Assembly (NCBI RefSeq): GCF_021032705.1
Contig: NZ_JAHVXI010000001.1
Span: forward strand, 558,001-622,000
Source: Psychroserpens luteolus
GTDB lineage: Bacteria > Bacteroidota > Bacteroidia > Flavobacteriales > Flavobacteriaceae
Reading direction: 5' to 3'
Length of the DNA stretch: 64,000 nucleotides
Position numbers and translations under genes: made by a program. Below are positions 32,798 to 42,453 of the stretch, one piece after another. Under the pieces are notes generated by a model, which did no database searches, was not told where the DNA came from, and saw only the letters and a list, made by a program, of their open reading frames with translations. The stretch's first letter is position 1; each line of letters opens with the position of its first letter.

Positions 32798-35230
32798 TTA
32801 TTCGGATCTCAGAGAATTAACTGGATTAGCTATTGCAGCTTTAATAGCCTGAAAGCTTAACGTAATTAGAGCCACTACTAATGCAACAAATCCAGTAACT
32901 GCAAAAATTCCCCATGTAAGATCTATTCTAAAAGCAAATTCTTGTAACCATTTATTCATAAACCACCAGGCTATTGGTGTTGCAATTACAAAGGCAATAA
33001 TTACCAACTTCACAAAATCTTTAGACAACATTTTTATAATATTAGCTACAGTTGCACCCAATACTTTACGCACTCCTATTTCTTTTGTACGTTGTTCTGC
33101 TATATATGTTGCTAATCCAAATAAGCCTAAACAAGCGATAATTATAGCTAGTATTGCAAAAGCCATAGCAACTGTACCAACACGTCTTTCTTGTCTATAC
33201 ATATTATCAAAAGCTTCATCTAAAAACTCATATTCAAATGGCATACCTGGAGCTGCAACTTTGTATTTACTTTCAATTGTAGACAATAAACCACTAATAT
33301 CGGTTGTATTAAATCTATAGGCGCTTTCCCAACTGTTATTTCCTAATTGGAAACATAAACCTCCAACATTTTCGCGTAGCGACGCAAAATTGAAATTTTT
33401 AACTACACCAATAATCGTATAGCCTTCGAGGTCACCATCACTATCTATTGTATATAATTTTTTTCCGATAGGATCTCCAAACCCTGCTAATTTAACAGCT
33501 GTTTCATTCAAGATGATCCCTGTAGAATCTGAGCCAAAATCTCTGGAGAAATTTCGACCTGCCTTAATTTCCATACCTATGGTTTCTAAATAATCATAAT
33601 CTATGTTCCAGTACTGCATATTAAATCCATTGGATTCAGTCATAACAGCTTCTGTTGAAAATGTTGTATCCGAACGTGAAGAACTACTTACAGGTAAATA
33701 ACCTGCAAACGAAGCTGATTTCACTTCGGTTAATTGTTCAATTTCATTTTTTAGAGATTGCCTAGTTTCACTTGACAACCCAGAATTACTAACTACCACG
33801 ACCTGGTCTTTATTAAATCCTAAATTAGAATTTTGAATATGGTTGAGTTGTTTATAAATGACTATAGTCCCAACAATTAATATAATGGATGTTGCAAATT
33901 GAAATATGACCAAAAAATTTCTTAAGGTATTTTTCTTATGACCTAATGATAATTTTCCTTTTAAAACTTTAATAGGTTGAAATGAAGATAAAAAGAATGC
34001 TGGATATGCACCTGCTAATCCACCTACTATAAATGGTAATACAACAATGAAAATTAAAAATTTTGGACTCAACAAGGATGTCATTAACATTTCTTTTCCT
34101 GAGACATTATTAAACCAACCTAAAGAAAGCCATACAAACAATAAGCCTACAAAAAGTGCTAAAATTGCTATTAAGGTTGACTCTGTTAAGAACTGACCAA
34201 TTAGCGATTTCTTTTCAGAACCTAAAACTTTACGAATCCCAACCTCTTTTGCCCGACTAGAAGATCTAGCAGTTGTAAGATTTATAAAATTGACACAAGC
34301 AATCAATAATATGAATAGCGCAGCAGCAGAAAAAATATAAACGTACTGAATATTACCATTAGCACTTAATTCAATACCTCTCGAGGAGTGTAGATGAATA
34401 TCTGTAAGTGGTATTAAAGAATACTCCAATTTATTTCCGCTTGCTTCAAAATCATCCATACTAGAAATCTCTATAAACTGGGCTGCCTGTGGAAGTAAAT
34501 ATTTATTAATAATCGCTTTAAAATTCTTATTGAAAGCTTTATAATCGACTCCTTCTTTTAATAGTACATAAGTATGAAAGTTATGACTTAAATAATTTCC
34601 AAAATCATATTCTACATTAGCCATAGAAAAAAAGAAATCGAAATTGAAATGCGAATTTTTGGGTATATCTTCAATAACTGAAGTTACTTTATACAATGTC
34701 TTACCATTATCGTCAGTTTCTAAAAATTGCCCTATTGCTAATTGAGGGCTACCAAAATAGCGATTAGCAGCTGTCTCTGTAATAACTACTGTATTTGGAT
34801 CTTTAAGTGCTATTTTGGGATCGCCTAATATTGTAGGTAAAGTAAAGACATTAAATAAGGTAGAGTCGGCATGAGCCACAGCTCCTTCGTTAATATATTC
34901 ACTTCCTTTTTTTATTAGCTTAGACCCTCGCGATGCATAGAATCTCACATAATTCTCAACCTCTGGGTAATCATTCTTTAAGACCTCTCCCATTGGATCT
35001 GAAGTTACAGCCATACTCAATTCGGTTCCACCAAAAATGACATCAGAATTAATACGATAAATACGGTTGGCTTTCTCATGGTAACGATCATAACTTATTT
35101 CATCTATCACGAACATAGAAATCATAATAAAGCAACCTATACCTAATGATAAACCAATAATATTTATGGCTGTAAAACCTTTTTTCTTTAGAAGGTTTCT
35201 CCATGCTATTTTAAAATAATTCTTAATCAT
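32798..35230 (-). CDS. MacB/FtsX-type ABC permease (paralogue 2)
   Basis: An 810-residue paralogue with the same double architecture: MIKNYFKIAWRNLLKKKGFTA at the start, the central FtsX motif SSRAKEVGIRKVLGSEKKSLI, the second motif AEQRTKEIGVRKVLGATVANI and the end PVNSLRSE. It is 31 bp from the next paralogue and shares its promoter. Sequence between the membrane regions differs most from its neighbours, suggesting different periplasmic partners. Confidence 0.92.
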   Translation of the reverse strand: MIKNYFKIAWRNLLKKKGFTAINIIGLSLGIGCFIMISMFVIDEISYDRYHEKANRIYRINSDVIFGGTELSMAVTSDPMGEVLKNDYPEVENYVRFYASRGSKLIKKGSEYINEGAVAHADSTLFNVFTLPTILGDPKIALKDPNTVVITETAANRYFGSPQLAIGQFLETDDNGKTLYKVTSVIEDIPKNSHFNFDFFFSMANVEYDFGNYLSHNFHTYVLLKEGVDYKAFNKNFKAIINKYLLPQAAQFIEISSMDDFEASGNKLEYSLIPLTDIHLHSSRGIELSANGNIQYVYIFSAAALFILLIACVNFINLTTARSSSRAKEVGIRKVLGSEKKSLIGQFLTESTLIAILALFVGLLFVWLSLGWFNNVSGKEMLMTSLLSPKFLIFIVVLPFIVGGLAGAYPAFFLSSFQPIKVLKGKLSLGHKKNTLRNFLVIFQFATSIILIVGTIVIYKQLNHIQNSNLGFNKDQVVVVSNSGLSSETRQSLKNEIEQLTEVKSASFAGYLPVSSSSRSDTTFSTEAVMTESNGFNMQYWNIDYDYLETIGMEIKAGRNFSRDFGSDSTGIILNETAVKLAGFGDPIGKKLYTIDSDGDLEGYTIIGVVKNFNFASLRENVGGLCFQLGNNSWESAYRFNTTDISGLLSTIESKYKVAAPGMPFEYEFLDEAFDNMYRQERRVGTVAMAFAILAIIIACLGLFGLATYIAEQRTKEIGVRKVLGATVANIIKMLSKDFVKLVIIAFVIATPIAWWFMNKWLQEFAFRIDLTWGIFAVTGFVALVVALITLSFQAIKAAIANPVNSLRSE

Positions 35231-35284
35231 GATTTTATATTTTTAATTGATGATGCTGAAACTAATTCAACACAGATTGATTTA

Positions 35285-37729
35285 TTATTCCGAGCGCAAT
35301 GAATTCACCGGATTTGCATTTGCTGCTTGTAAAGTCTTGGCGCTAATTACAATTAAAGCAAACAAAATCATGGCGCATCCACTTATTAGAAAGACCCAAA
35401 AGCTGATATTGGTTTTATAAGTAAAGTCTTGAAGCCAGCTATTAATTCCGTACCATGCTATTGGTGATGCTACAATAAATGCTATCGCCACAAGAATCAG
35501 AAACTCTTTACATAGCAAAGTGTTGATTTGTAATAATGATGCCCCTAAAACTTTACGAACACCTATTTCTTTTACACGTCGATTGGTTGTATAGATGACC
35601 AAGCCTAAAAGTCCTAAACAGCTAATTAAAATAGACAGACCTGTAGCCCAATTCAAAAGCTTTGATATTTTCTGTTCTCTTTTATAGAATTTCTCAACGG
35701 TTTCATCAACAAACTCAAGCCTAATATTACTTTTTGGATATACGTCTTTGTATGCATTTTCAATTTTTGTTAGACTGCGTTTAAGGTTTTCGGGCGAATC
35801 ACTTTTAAAGACAATATGTGCTGCTTGAAAATAAGACCACATTTCTCTATACCAATCACCACGTAATGTCATAGGCTTTATTTCAGATTTCAAAGAGCGT
35901 TGATGAAAATCGCCCATCACACCAACAATAGGTAAATATTCATTTTCAAAAAGCAAAGTCTTACCTATAGCGTCTTCAGGTGATTTAAATCTATAGAATT
36001 TTCTAGCCGCTTCATTGATAACTAATTCTCTTATGGTGTCATTTCTATGAACACGACCAGCAAGAAGTTCGATTTCAAAAAGATCTAAATAGTTTGTATC
36101 GCCTGCAAGTAATTGCATTTCACCATAAATCTCTTCGGTATCGATCATACGTCTCATATCTGTAGTATTGCTACTTTGAGATGCTGGCGGAGGACCGCCT
36201 AAGCTAACGCCTTTTATTTCTGGAATTGAAGCTAACTTTTCTGCATACAATTCAATTTTCTCTAAACTATTTTCTTCAATAGGTTTATAAACAGAGACAA
36301 TAGCATCTGTTTTAAAGCCCATATCTTTATTCAGCAAATAATTAATTTGCTTACCAACTAAAAGTGTTGCTATTATAAATACTTGAGCAATAGTAAATTG
36401 AAATACCGTTAAAAATTTTCTTAGACCAACCTTTTTATCACCTACTCCTAAATGATTTTTTAATACTGAAACCGTATTGAACCTTGATAATATTATAGCA
36501 GGATAAAATCCAGATAAAAAAGTAACTATTATCAATAGGATGATAGCGCCAATTACTAAAACTGGAGCTTTAAACAACTCAAAACTTAAGCCTTCTGGCA
36601 CGAAATCAGAAAACACACCAATTAACCATCTTGATAGTAAAAGTGATAATGCGGCAGAAACTAATACTAATAAAAGTGTTTCACCCATAAACTGACCAAT
36701 TAGTTGTTTCCTTGAGCTTCCCAATGTTTTTCGTATCCCTATTTCCTTTGCTCGCTGAGTCGCTTGAGCCGTATTCAGATTTATAAAATTTATGCAGCCC
36801 AATAGCAATAAGAATAAGGCTACTAAAACTAAGTTCTTTAATAATGATTTACTAGCTTGCCCACTAGACCAATCATAAATTCCATAATTTTCATTAAAGT
36901 GGATATCACTTAATGGTTGTAATTGAAATATTCGCTCCTCTCCATATTTTTTGTCCTCTTCATCGGCATGTTCATCAGACAAATTTTTAAACCTTGAATT
37001 AATTGATGAGATGTCTGCGTTTGGGTTTAGCTTCACGAATAATTGAGAACTAGAGTTGGTGTTGTTCCAATTCTTTCCAATGATATTATCTCGCAATCGT
37101 GTTTGAAGTAATGTTGGATGTGATATAAATTCCTGAAAAACGATATCTGTTCTGCCTTCAAAGTTCTCGACGATACCAGTTACTTTTGTGTTTACAGAAT
37201 CATTATAAACCAAAGTCTTCCCTATGATTTCTGAAACTTGAGTATTTGGAAAATATTTTAATGCACGTTCTTTAGTAAGTATAACTTCGTTTGGATTACT
37301 TAAGGCATTATCGTTATTTCCTGCAATAAATTTATAATCGAAAATTTTAAAATAGTCTTGATCTGCAAAAATCACGAACTTTGGTAATTTAAATTCCTTA
37401 TCGTTAGCTCTATTCTCAACCTTCATTGGTCTTTCTCTATAGAACTCACTAATAGCCTCAAAATTCAAATCATCTTCAATAGCACTTTTCAAAGCTAAAG
37501 TGACACCTGGATTATAAAACTCACCATCTGGTGTTTTAAAATCGGTCACCACTCTATAAATACGATCACCATCTTTATGGAACGTATCAAAAGTAGAATC
37601 GTAAAAAATCATTAGACCTATAACAAACGATGCACTTAAACCTATAGTAAGACCAATAACATTGATAAGAGAGAACACTTTGTGCTTCATAATGTTTCTC
37701 CATGCTATTTTGAAATAGTTTTTAATCAT
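35285..37729 (-). CDS. MacB/FtsX-type ABC permease (paralogue 3)
   Basis: An 814-residue paralogue. It begins MIKNYFKIAWRNIMKHKVFSL; the first FtsX motif is ATQRAKEIGIRKTLGSSRKQL and the second TNRRVKEIGVRKVLGASLLQI (without the AEQR lead found in the others). It ends NPVNSLRSE. Periplasmic domains lie between the membrane regions. It is co-oriented, 54 bp after the stop of the preceding gene at the right. Confidence 0.92.
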   Translation of the reverse strand: MIKNYFKIAWRNIMKHKVFSLINVIGLTIGLSASFVIGLMIFYDSTFDTFHKDGDRIYRVVTDFKTPDGEFYNPGVTLALKSAIEDDLNFEAISEFYRERPMKVENRANDKEFKLPKFVIFADQDYFKIFDYKFIAGNNDNALSNPNEVILTKERALKYFPNTQVSEIIGKTLVYNDSVNTKVTGIVENFEGRTDIVFQEFISHPTLLQTRLRDNIIGKNWNNTNSSSQLFVKLNPNADISSINSRFKNLSDEHADEEDKKYGEERIFQLQPLSDIHFNENYGIYDWSSGQASKSLLKNLVLVALFLLLLGCINFINLNTAQATQRAKEIGIRKTLGSSRKQLIGQFMGETLLLVLVSAALSLLLSRWLIGVFSDFVPEGLSFELFKAPVLVIGAIILLIIVTFLSGFYPAIILSRFNTVSVLKNHLGVGDKKVGLRKFLTVFQFTIAQVFIIATLLVGKQINYLLNKDMGFKTDAIVSVYKPIEENSLEKIELYAEKLASIPEIKGVSLGGPPPASQSSNTTDMRRMIDTEEIYGEMQLLAGDTNYLDLFEIELLAGRVHRNDTIRELVINEAARKFYRFKSPEDAIGKTLLFENEYLPIVGVMGDFHQRSLKSEIKPMTLRGDWYREMWSYFQAAHIVFKSDSPENLKRSLTKIENAYKDVYPKSNIRLEFVDETVEKFYKREQKISKLLNWATGLSILISCLGLLGLVIYTTNRRVKEIGVRKVLGASLLQINTLLCKEFLILVAIAFIVASPIAWYGINSWLQDFTYKTNISFWVFLISGCAMILFALIVISAKTLQAANANPVNSLRSE

Positions 37730-37751
37730 GACTGTTCGTTTTTTGATTGAT

Positions 37752-40157
37752 TTACTCTGTACGTAATGATTTTACAGGATTTGCAGTTGCGGCTTTAATC
37801 GCCTGAAAACTTACTGTGATTAGTGTGATTATTAATGCTCCAAAACATGCTATTGCAAACACGTCCCAACCAACAGATGTACGGTAACTAAACTTTTGTA
37901 ACCATTGCCCCATAACATAATATGCTAAAGGAGAAGCCACAATAAGTGAAATGATTACAAGTGTTATAAAGTCTTTTGAAAGCAATAACCATAATTGACT
38001 GATAGAAGCGCCTAATACTTTCCTAACTCCAATTTCTTTAGTGCGCTGTTCTGCCACAAAAGATGCTAATCCAAATAAGCCTAGACAGCTAATAAAAATG
38101 GCTAAAGCCGTAAACACTTTTGCTAGACTTGCTATACGCTCTTCTGCTCTAAATTTTTTACCATATTCTTCATCTACAAATTGATAATCAAATGGTGTAT
38201 TTGGGAAGTTCTTTTTAAAAACACTTTCTATAAGTGCTAAATTTTCACTTGTGCTCTTTTCAGGGTTTAGTCTAAGGTTATAAAACGCAATATTTCCGTA
38301 TTTTTCAAAAACATACATGGCTTGTTTTACAGGACTATATGGCGATTGTATAACCATATCTTCAACAACACCTACAATTTTTAAAGGAGGCTCTGGATCG
38401 GGATCGTCAACATCGGAGTCACGTATAAACTTGCCGATAGGATTAGTTAATCCCATGTACTTAACGGCAGTTGCATTAAGAATAACGGCATTCGAATCTG
38501 TCGCAAATTCACGAGAGAACCCTCTCCCTTCAATAAGTTTTAAGCCTAAAGTTTCTACAAAATCATAATTTACCGACGTATGTGCTAAATCTTCTTGAAA
38601 CCCTACTGGTTTACCTTCCCAAGTATAACCACTACGGTTAGACCATACATTTGTTGTAGGGCTGCTCATAGTTGTCATACTCATGGCTCCACCAGAAGCT
38701 ACAAATTGAGTTCGCATGGTTTCATGCTTACCCACAAATTCTGAACTCATCACAGGAACTTGGATAAGACCTTCTCTATCGTATCCAACTGGCCTATCTT
38801 TACTAAATTGAATTTGATTCATTACGACTAAAGTTCCAATGATTAAAGCAATAGACACTGTAAACTGAGCTACAACTAATACTTTTCTTGGTAATGAAGA
38901 ATAACGACCTGCTCTAAACGTTCCTTTTAAAACTGCTACAGGATTGAATGACGATAAATACAATGCTGGATAACTACCTGCTAAGAATGCAGTAATAATG
39001 ACAAACACTAATGAGATTACCCAGAATATTGGGTTTTCCCACGGAAAGACAATGGCTTTACTCGCCAAATTATTAAAGCCATTTAAAAACAATAGCACAA
39101 TACCAAGCGCCAAAACAAATGATAAGATGACAATTAAAAACGATTCACTCAAGAATTGAAATATGAGCTGACCTCGTTGAGATCCAATAGATTTTCTAAT
39201 TCCAACTTCTGTAGCTCGTTTCTCAGAACGTGCTGTGCTAAGATTTACAAAATTGATACATGCTAATAATAGTACAAATAAACCTATAATTCCAAATAAC
39301 CATACGTTTTCTATTCTTCCTCCTGTTTGTACTCCATTTTCAAAATCACTTCTTAAATACCAATCTTCCATTGGAAATAAGAACATTTCTGGATTGAACT
39401 CAGCCTCATCAGGATCGCCAATTTTCTTAACATCTCTAATTTTAGTAGAAACCGCTTCCATGGTTGTATTGTCATTAATCTGAACAAACATTTGAAATGA
39501 ATTATTTCCCCAAGACGTTTTCGCTCTTTCCAGCCATGGTTGAGTGCTTACATAATGTTTCCATGGCATTAAATAATCCATATCGCTAAACGAATTGTTC
39601 TCTGGAATATCTTTATAAACACCAGTTACAATGAGATCATCTTGGTTATTAACTTTGACTATTTTTCCTATGGCAACATCGTCTCCAAATAAAGACGTTG
39701 CTGTAGATTGAGAAAGCATAATCGAATTCTTCTCTTTTAAACCATCTTTTATGCCTTCAACAATATCAAGATTCAACATGTCTGTTGCGCCTTCTTGCAT
39801 AGCATTTCCTAAACGATTAATATTAGTTTCACCATATTTCAGATATCTTGGTTGCTCCCAAGACGACATGATAATATGCTTAAAATTGTCGGCATGATCT
39901 TGGCGTAATGCAAATTCAAGTGGTCTAGGAATTGCAGGACCAGTATCGGTTTCATTGTTATTGGTTTCATGCTGAAAAACTTGTGCGATAGTCACTTTAT
40001 CATCAAAGTAATCGTTATAACTAAGCTCATCAAAAATCCAAAGTCCAATAAGCATAGTAGCCGCCATTCCAATCGCTAAACCCGAAATATTTATAAATGA
40101 ATACACCTTGTTTTTAAGAAGGTTTCTAAAGGCTATTTTGAAATAATTTTTAAGCAT
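37752..40157 (-). CDS. MacB/FtsX-type ABC permease (paralogue 4)
   Basis: An 801-residue paralogue and the first permease of the unit. It begins MLKNYFKIAFRNLLKNKVYSF, with EKRATEVGIRKSIGSQRGQL and AEQRTKEIGVRKVLGASISQL as FtsX motifs, and ends NPVKSLRTE. A 13-bp inverted repeat lies just upstream, between it and the ATPase gene. Confidence 0.92.
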   Translation of the reverse strand: MLKNYFKIAFRNLLKNKVYSFINISGLAIGMAATMLIGLWIFDELSYNDYFDDKVTIAQVFQHETNNNETDTGPAIPRPLEFALRQDHADNFKHIIMSSWEQPRYLKYGETNINRLGNAMQEGATDMLNLDIVEGIKDGLKEKNSIMLSQSTATSLFGDDVAIGKIVKVNNQDDLIVTGVYKDIPENNSFSDMDYLMPWKHYVSTQPWLERAKTSWGNNSFQMFVQINDNTTMEAVSTKIRDVKKIGDPDEAEFNPEMFLFPMEDWYLRSDFENGVQTGGRIENVWLFGIIGLFVLLLACINFVNLSTARSEKRATEVGIRKSIGSQRGQLIFQFLSESFLIVILSFVLALGIVLLFLNGFNNLASKAIVFPWENPIFWVISLVFVIITAFLAGSYPALYLSSFNPVAVLKGTFRAGRYSSLPRKVLVVAQFTVSIALIIGTLVVMNQIQFSKDRPVGYDREGLIQVPVMSSEFVGKHETMRTQFVASGGAMSMTTMSSPTTNVWSNRSGYTWEGKPVGFQEDLAHTSVNYDFVETLGLKLIEGRGFSREFATDSNAVILNATAVKYMGLTNPIGKFIRDSDVDDPDPEPPLKIVGVVEDMVIQSPYSPVKQAMYVFEKYGNIAFYNLRLNPEKSTSENLALIESVFKKNFPNTPFDYQFVDEEYGKKFRAEERIASLAKVFTALAIFISCLGLFGLASFVAEQRTKEIGVRKVLGASISQLWLLLSKDFITLVIISLIVASPLAYYVMGQWLQKFSYRTSVGWDVFAIACFGALIITLITVSFQAIKAATANPVKSLRTE

Positions 40158-40200
40158 GATTTCTAAAGATTACTATTCGTTTTTGATTGATTTGGTTTCA

Positions 40201-40248
40201 ACACTTCAGTATAGTTGATTTGATTGGTTAGTGTTTATACTGAAGTGT
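40201..40248. repeat. 13-bp inverted repeat between ATPase and permease genes
   Basis: ACACTTCAGTATA (40201-40213) and TATACTGAAGTGT (40236-40248) are perfect complements around a 22-base spacer. There is no T-tract. In the leftward transcript it would form a hairpin between the ATPase and the first permease, perhaps an RNA processing or stability element that sets different protein levels, or a regulator site. Confidence 0.7.
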
Positions 40249-40285
40249 GTTCACCTGGTTGATTGATTTTGATTGATACTATTGT

Positions 40286-40972
40286 TTAAGCCAGAATATT
40301 CTCTGTTACTTTTTGACCGTCTAACATTCTAATAATACGATGACTATATTTTGCATCGTGCTCACTATGTGTTACCATTATAATAGTTGTACCTGCTTCA
40401 TTTAAGTCTATAAGCAAGTCCATAACTTCATTACCATTGGTACTATCTAAGTTTCCTGTTGGCTCATCTGCCAAGATTAATTTTGGATTATTAACTACTG
40501 CTCGGGCAACTGCTACACGCTGTTGTTGACCACCAGACAGTTGCTGAGGAAAGTGATTTCTACGATGCATAATTTGCATTTTTTCTAAAACCTCTTCAAC
40601 TTTTTTCTTTCGTTCTGAAGGCTTAACACCTGTATAGATTAATGGTAATTCTACATTTTCAAAAACAGTAAGCTCGTCAATAAGATTAAAGCTTTGGAAT
40701 ACGAAACCTATATTATGTTTACGCAACTCTGAACGTTTTCGTTCATTATAACCAGCGACTTCTTGACCATTAAACATAAAACTGCCTCCATCTGGATCAT
40801 CCAATAAGCCCAAGATGTTTAATAATGTAGATTTCCCACAACCTGAAGGTCCCATTATCGCAACAAACTCGCCTTCTTTAACACCAAAGGATAATTTATT
40901 TAAAGCAATAGTCTGAACTTCCTCTGTTCTGTAAAATTTCTCTAAATCCGTAATCTGTATCATTGTATTCAT
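40286..40972 (-). CDS. ABC transporter ATP-binding protein (MacB/LolD type), second
   Basis: A 228-residue ATPase with Walker A GPSGCGKST, the Q-loop [21 protein letters not shown] and Walker B LILADEPTGNLDS. It follows the adaptor gene at 23 bp and precedes the four permeases. Compared with the ATPase at 28809-29486 it has the more standard signature ([14 protein letters not shown]). Confidence 0.95.
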   Translation of the reverse strand: MNTMIQITDLEKFYRTEEVQTIALNKLSFGVKEGEFVAIMGPSGCGKSTLLNILGLLDDPDGGSFMFNGQEVAGYNERKRSELRKHNIGFVFQSFNLIDELTVFENVELPLIYTGVKPSERKKKVEEVLEKMQIMHRRNHFPQQLSGGQQQRVAVARAVVNNPKLILADEPTGNLDSTNGNEVMDLLIDLNEAGTTIIMVTHSEHDAKYSHRIIRMLDGQKVTENILA

Positions 40973-40995
40973 TTTTTAATTGATTGTCTTCTATT

Positions 40996-42246
40996 CTATT
41001 TTAAAATAAGTTCTTCAACGTCTCCAAAAGAGTCATAACTAGACGTTATAACCTTATCTCCTGGATTTAATCCTTCAAGAACTTCATAATATTCTGTATT
41101 TTGACTGCCTAATCTTACAGCTATTTTATAGGCTGTAGACCCATCTTCAGTTACTTTAAACATCCAGTTACCTCCAGTTTTTTGAAAGAAACCGCCTTTG
41201 GTAACTAATAAAGCTTCTTTCTCGGCACTAAGTGCAACACGTATCTGAAGATTTTGTCCTCTTCTAATACCTTCAGGCACTTCACCTTCAAACTTCATAT
41301 CAACTTGAAAACGACCATTAGTTACTTGAGTAAATACTTTCTTTATCACTAAAGTGTAGGTTTTATTATTAAGTGTAAATGTTCCTGTTTGTCCATTGTA
41401 AATTCTAGAGATATAGTGTTCATCGATATCGACTCTTACTTTATATCCACTAGTAACATCTACTTGACCTAATCGCGTTCCTTTATTTATAGATTGTCCT
41501 ATCTCGGCATCTAAAGATGTTAATTGACCATCAATTGGTGCGCGTACTACTAAGTCTCCTACTTTTTTTCGCATTAACTCTAAAGCACTTTGCGTTCTGG
41601 CATAAGAACTTTTAGCTTGATTTATTTCAAGTTTTGAAGAGATAGAATCTTCAGATAACACTTGTTTAGCCAATTTCATACGTTCTTTCTGGTAATCGAA
41701 ATTATTTTTAGACGATTCGAAATCCATTCTTCCAATAGCACCTTTATCGTATAATCTTTTGTTTAGCGTATATACACGTTCTGCTTCAATAAGGCTATTC
41801 TCAACATCTGTAAATTGATTTTGTCTATTAATAGTATTCTGACGTGCTGCATTTTGAGAGATCTGCATCTGTGTCAGTAGATTATAAACTGAGGTTTCTT
41901 GATTGACCAGACTTAATTCTAAATCTGTATTTGATAAACGAAGAATTGGCTCCCCTTTCTTCATCATCGCACCATCTTCTACAAATTTTTCTTCAACACG
42001 ACCACCTTCTAAAGCATCTAGATAAATTGTCGTTATTGGTAATACAATACCATTCACTGGAATATTCTCTTGAAATACATCTTTACTAACAGTATGAATA
42101 GAAATTCGTTCCTTTTCAACGTTCAATTTAGAACCACCAGAAGTTTGAACAATGACATAAACTATTAAGGCAACAATAATTAAAACACCAGTAATAAGTC
42201 CTAGTTTTTGCTTTGAAAATTTTTTCTTTTTAATTGGTAGGTCCAT
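40996..42246 (-). CDS. HlyD/MacA-type periplasmic adaptor
   Basis: A 416-residue membrane fusion protein: one N-terminal membrane helix (about 16-35), coiled-coil hairpin helices (QNAARQNTINRQNQFTDVENSLIEAERVYTLNK), a lipoyl-like barrel (VVRAPIDGQLTSLDAEIGQSI) and beta-barrel domains. It links inner membrane transporters to the TolC channel. It is the first gene of the leftward unit and is placed directly under promoter copy B. Confidence 0.93.
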   Translation of the reverse strand: MDLPIKKKKFSKQKLGLITGVLIIVALIVYVIVQTSGGSKLNVEKERISIHTVSKDVFQENIPVNGIVLPITTIYLDALEGGRVEEKFVEDGAMMKKGEPILRLSNTDLELSLVNQETSVYNLLTQMQISQNAARQNTINRQNQFTDVENSLIEAERVYTLNKRLYDKGAIGRMDFESSKNNFDYQKERMKLAKQVLSEDSISSKLEINQAKSSYARTQSALELMRKKVGDLVVRAPIDGQLTSLDAEIGQSINKGTRLGQVDVTSGYKVRVDIDEHYISRIYNGQTGTFTLNNKTYTLVIKKVFTQVTNGRFQVDMKFEGEVPEGIRRGQNLQIRVALSAEKEALLVTKGGFFQKTGGNWMFKVTEDGSTAYKIAVRLGSQNTEYYEVLEGLNPGDKVITSSYDSFGDVEELILK

Positions 42247-42269
42247 CTTTATTTTTTTTATGACACTAC

Positions 42270-42385
42270 ATATATAGTCAAGATGATGCCAAAGTCGTAT
42301 TTTACTAACAATCAGTTGTTTATATAAAAATTAAAAATTAAAAGTGTTCGATTTTGATACACTTTGTGTTCGATAGTGTACACTT
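42270..42385 (-). promoter_or_regulatory. Promoter and paired upstream sites, copy B (before adaptor gene)
   Basis: The (-) strand core 42270-42293 carries TTTGGCATCATCTTGACTAT, 22 of 24 bases identical to copy A, with a sigma-54-like -24 box. The upstream site at 42341-42364 is identical to that of copy A over 24 bases, and the second site spans 42368-42385 with the palindrome AGTGTACACT at 42374-42383. The distances are the same as in copy A. The gap is shared with the divergent NtrC-type gene, which could regulate itself. Confidence 0.72.
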
Positions 42386-42453
42386 TATATCACATAAATA
42401 TTTTTGGTTTTAGAGCCTTTAGAAGCTGAATATAAAATCGTAATATTGTAGTA

